Shown here: piece after piece, positions 5,469 to 6,532 of the stretch
Layout: every line of letters begins with the position of its first letter
Position numbering within the stretch: position 1 is the stretch's first letter
Assembly: GCA_936943465.1 (NCBI GenBank)
Contig: CAKZJN010000430.1
Coordinates: 1-6,532, forward strand
Reading direction: 5' to 3'
Length of the DNA: 6,532 bases
Source: an uncultured Rhodoferax sp.
GTDB taxonomy: Bacteria; Pseudomonadota; Gammaproteobacteria; Burkholderiales; Burkholderiaceae_C
Translations under genes and position numbers: made by a program
Notes under the pieces: generated by a model
The model's input: the letters and a program-made list of their open reading frames with translations, nothing else
What the model was told of the DNA's origin: nothing
The model's database searches: none

Positions 5469-6532
5469 ATGTACGACCGCAACATTCTTGTTGAACAAAC
5501 CGACCCCGAGCTCTGGAAAGCCATCCTGGCCGAAAACGCGCGTCAGGAACACCATATTGAGCTGATCGCCAGCGAAAACTACGCCTCGCCCGCCGTTATG
5601 GCAGCCCAGGGCAGCCAGCTCACCAACAAGTACGCCGAGGGCTACCCCGGCAAGCGCTACTACGGTGGCTGCGAATTTGTGGACGTCGCCGAGCAACTGG
5701 CCATCGACCGCATCAAGCAACTGTTTGGCGCTGAAGCAGCCAACGTGCAGGCGCACTGCGGCGCATCGGCCAACGAAGCGGTTTTCCTGGCATTTTTGAA
5801 GCCGGGCGACACCATCATGGGCATGAGCCTGGCCGAAGGGGGTCACCTGACCCACGGCATGCCCCTGAATATGAGCGGCAAGTGGTTCAACGTGGTGAGC
5901 TACGGCCTGGACGCCAACGAAGCCATTGACTACGACGCCATGGAACGCAAGGCGCACGAGCACAAGCCCAAGCTGATCGTCGCCGGCGCTTCCGCCTACA
6001 GCCTGCACATCGACTTTGCGCGCTTTGCCAAGGTGGCCAAGGACGTGGGCGCCATTTTCATGGTCGACATGGCCCACTACGCCGGCCTGATTGCCGCTGG
6101 CGTTTATCCCAACCCGGTGCCGCACGCCGATATCGTGACGTCCACCACCCACAAGAGCCTGCGCGGCCCGCGCGGCGGCATCATTTTGATGAAAGCCGAA
6201 CACGAGAAGGCTATAAACAGCGCCATTTTCCCCGGCCTGCAAGGCGGCCCGCTGATGCACGTGATTGCCGCAAAAGCAGTGGCTTTCAAGGAAGCGCTGG
6301 AGCCCGGCTTCAAGCTGTACCAGCAACAAGTGCTGAAAAATGCCCAAATCGTGGCTGAAACCCTGACTCGGCGTGGCCTGCGTATCGTCAGTGGCGGCAC
6401 CCAGAGCCATGTGATGCTGGTGGACCTGCGTTCCAAAGGCATCACTGGCAAGGAAGCCGAGGCCGTGCTGGGCAGCGCCCACATGACCATCAACAAGAAC
6501 GCCATCCCCAACGACCCGGAAAAGCCCATGGT
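5469..6532 (+). CDS. glyA: Serine hydroxymethyltransferase, 3' end cut by window edge
   Basis: 354 codons are visible of the usual 413-415, so roughly the last 60 residues are missing. The ATG at 5469 follows AAAGGA at five bases. The enzyme is PLP-dependent and cytosolic. It converts serine and tetrahydrofolate into glycine and 5,10-methylene-tetrahydrofolate, the main one-carbon source for purines, thymidylate and methionine. The numbering matches E. coli GlyA: S35 in IASENY, Y55 and E57 in NKYAEGYPGKRYYGG with Y64 and Y65, D200 and H203 in MVDMAHYAG, and the PLP-binding lysine K229 in STTHKSLRGPRGG. FPGLQGGPLMHVIAAKA and MTINKNAIPNDPEKP are also typical. One small oddity is VQAHCGAS (A95), where most homologues have proline. 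The reading frame is intact throughout. Control by the ZTP riboswitch just upstream links expression to folate one-carbon status. Confidence 0.97.
   Translation, partial: MYDRNILVEQTDPELWKAILAENARQEHHIELIASENYASPAVMAAQGSQLTNKYAEGYPGKRYYGGCEFVDVAEQLAIDRIKQLFGAEAANVQAHCGASANEAVFLAFLKPGDTIMGMSLAEGGHLTHGMPLNMSGKWFNVVSYGLDANEAIDYDAMERKAHEHKPKLIVAGASAYSLHIDFARFAKVAKDVGAIFMVDMAHYAGLIAAGVYPNPVPHADIVTSTTHKSLRGPRGGIILMKAEHEKAINSAIFPGLQGGPLMHVIAAKAVAFKEALEPGFKLYQQQVLKNAQIVAETLTRRGLRIVSGGTQSHVMLVDLRSKGITGKEAEAVLGSAHMTINKNAIPNDPEKPM

Noticed and set aside
5433..6482. A 349-codon minus-strand frame opposite glyA.
   Set aside because: It is the mirror of a highly conserved glyA reading frame and also overlaps the riboswitch platform; nothing in its translation is recognisable.
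1..6532. tRNA genes, CRISPR arrays, insertion sequences or phage genes.
   Set aside because: No GGTTCGA-type tRNA arm with matching stems, no regularly spaced repeats, and no transposase or integrase motif was found on either strand.

Overview
The window looks like a chromosomal segment from a Burkholderiales betaproteobacterium, most likely a Comamonadaceae relative such as Rhodoferax or Polaromonas. The reasons are the high-GC coding sequence, the close agreement of the serine hydroxymethyltransferase with the comamonad form of GlyA, a GAF/HD phosphohydrolase of a type common in that group, a long Ala-rich DUF349 protein, and a ZTP riboswitch in front of glyA. This placement is recalled from family knowledge; no search was run. 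I see no IS element, integrase, CRISPR array, rRNA or tRNA.

Left part (1-3778, all minus strand): a DUF349-repeat protein of 897 residues is transcribed leftward. After a 95-base gap comes a GAF plus HD-type phosphohydrolase whose 3' part lies beyond base 1. The two could be co-transcribed. Both start with GTG.

Middle part (3779-4469): about 690 bases without a credible protein gene, but rich in signals. A minus-strand sigma70-like promoter (4092-4120) points into a run of consecutive hairpins (4085 down to 3884) that ends in a strong GC stem followed by TTTTCTTTT. This is either an undescribed small RNA of roughly 210 nt or an attenuated leader of the DUF349 gene. A strong plus-strand promoter (TTGACT, 18-base spacer, TAGAAT, 4256-4285) carries a perfect 12-base palindrome in its spacer and should drive the next gene after a long leader of about 178 nt. 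Two further hairpins followed by T-runs face the plus direction.

Right part (4470-6532, plus strand): a membrane-anchored lytic transglycosylase (SLT fold) is followed by a ZTP (pfl-type) riboswitch of about 118 nt and then by glyA, cut by the window end after 354 codons. The riboswitch senses the purine intermediate ZTP/ZMP, which accumulates when 10-formyl-tetrahydrofolate is short. GlyA supplies one-carbon units to tetrahydrofolate, so the arrangement makes metabolic sense. The transglycosylase appears to have its own promoter and no functional link to glyA.

The best candidate for something undescribed is the minus-strand structured RNA at 3876-4085. The riboswitch-glyA pair is an instance of a known system, but how its downstream part controls expression is not obvious.
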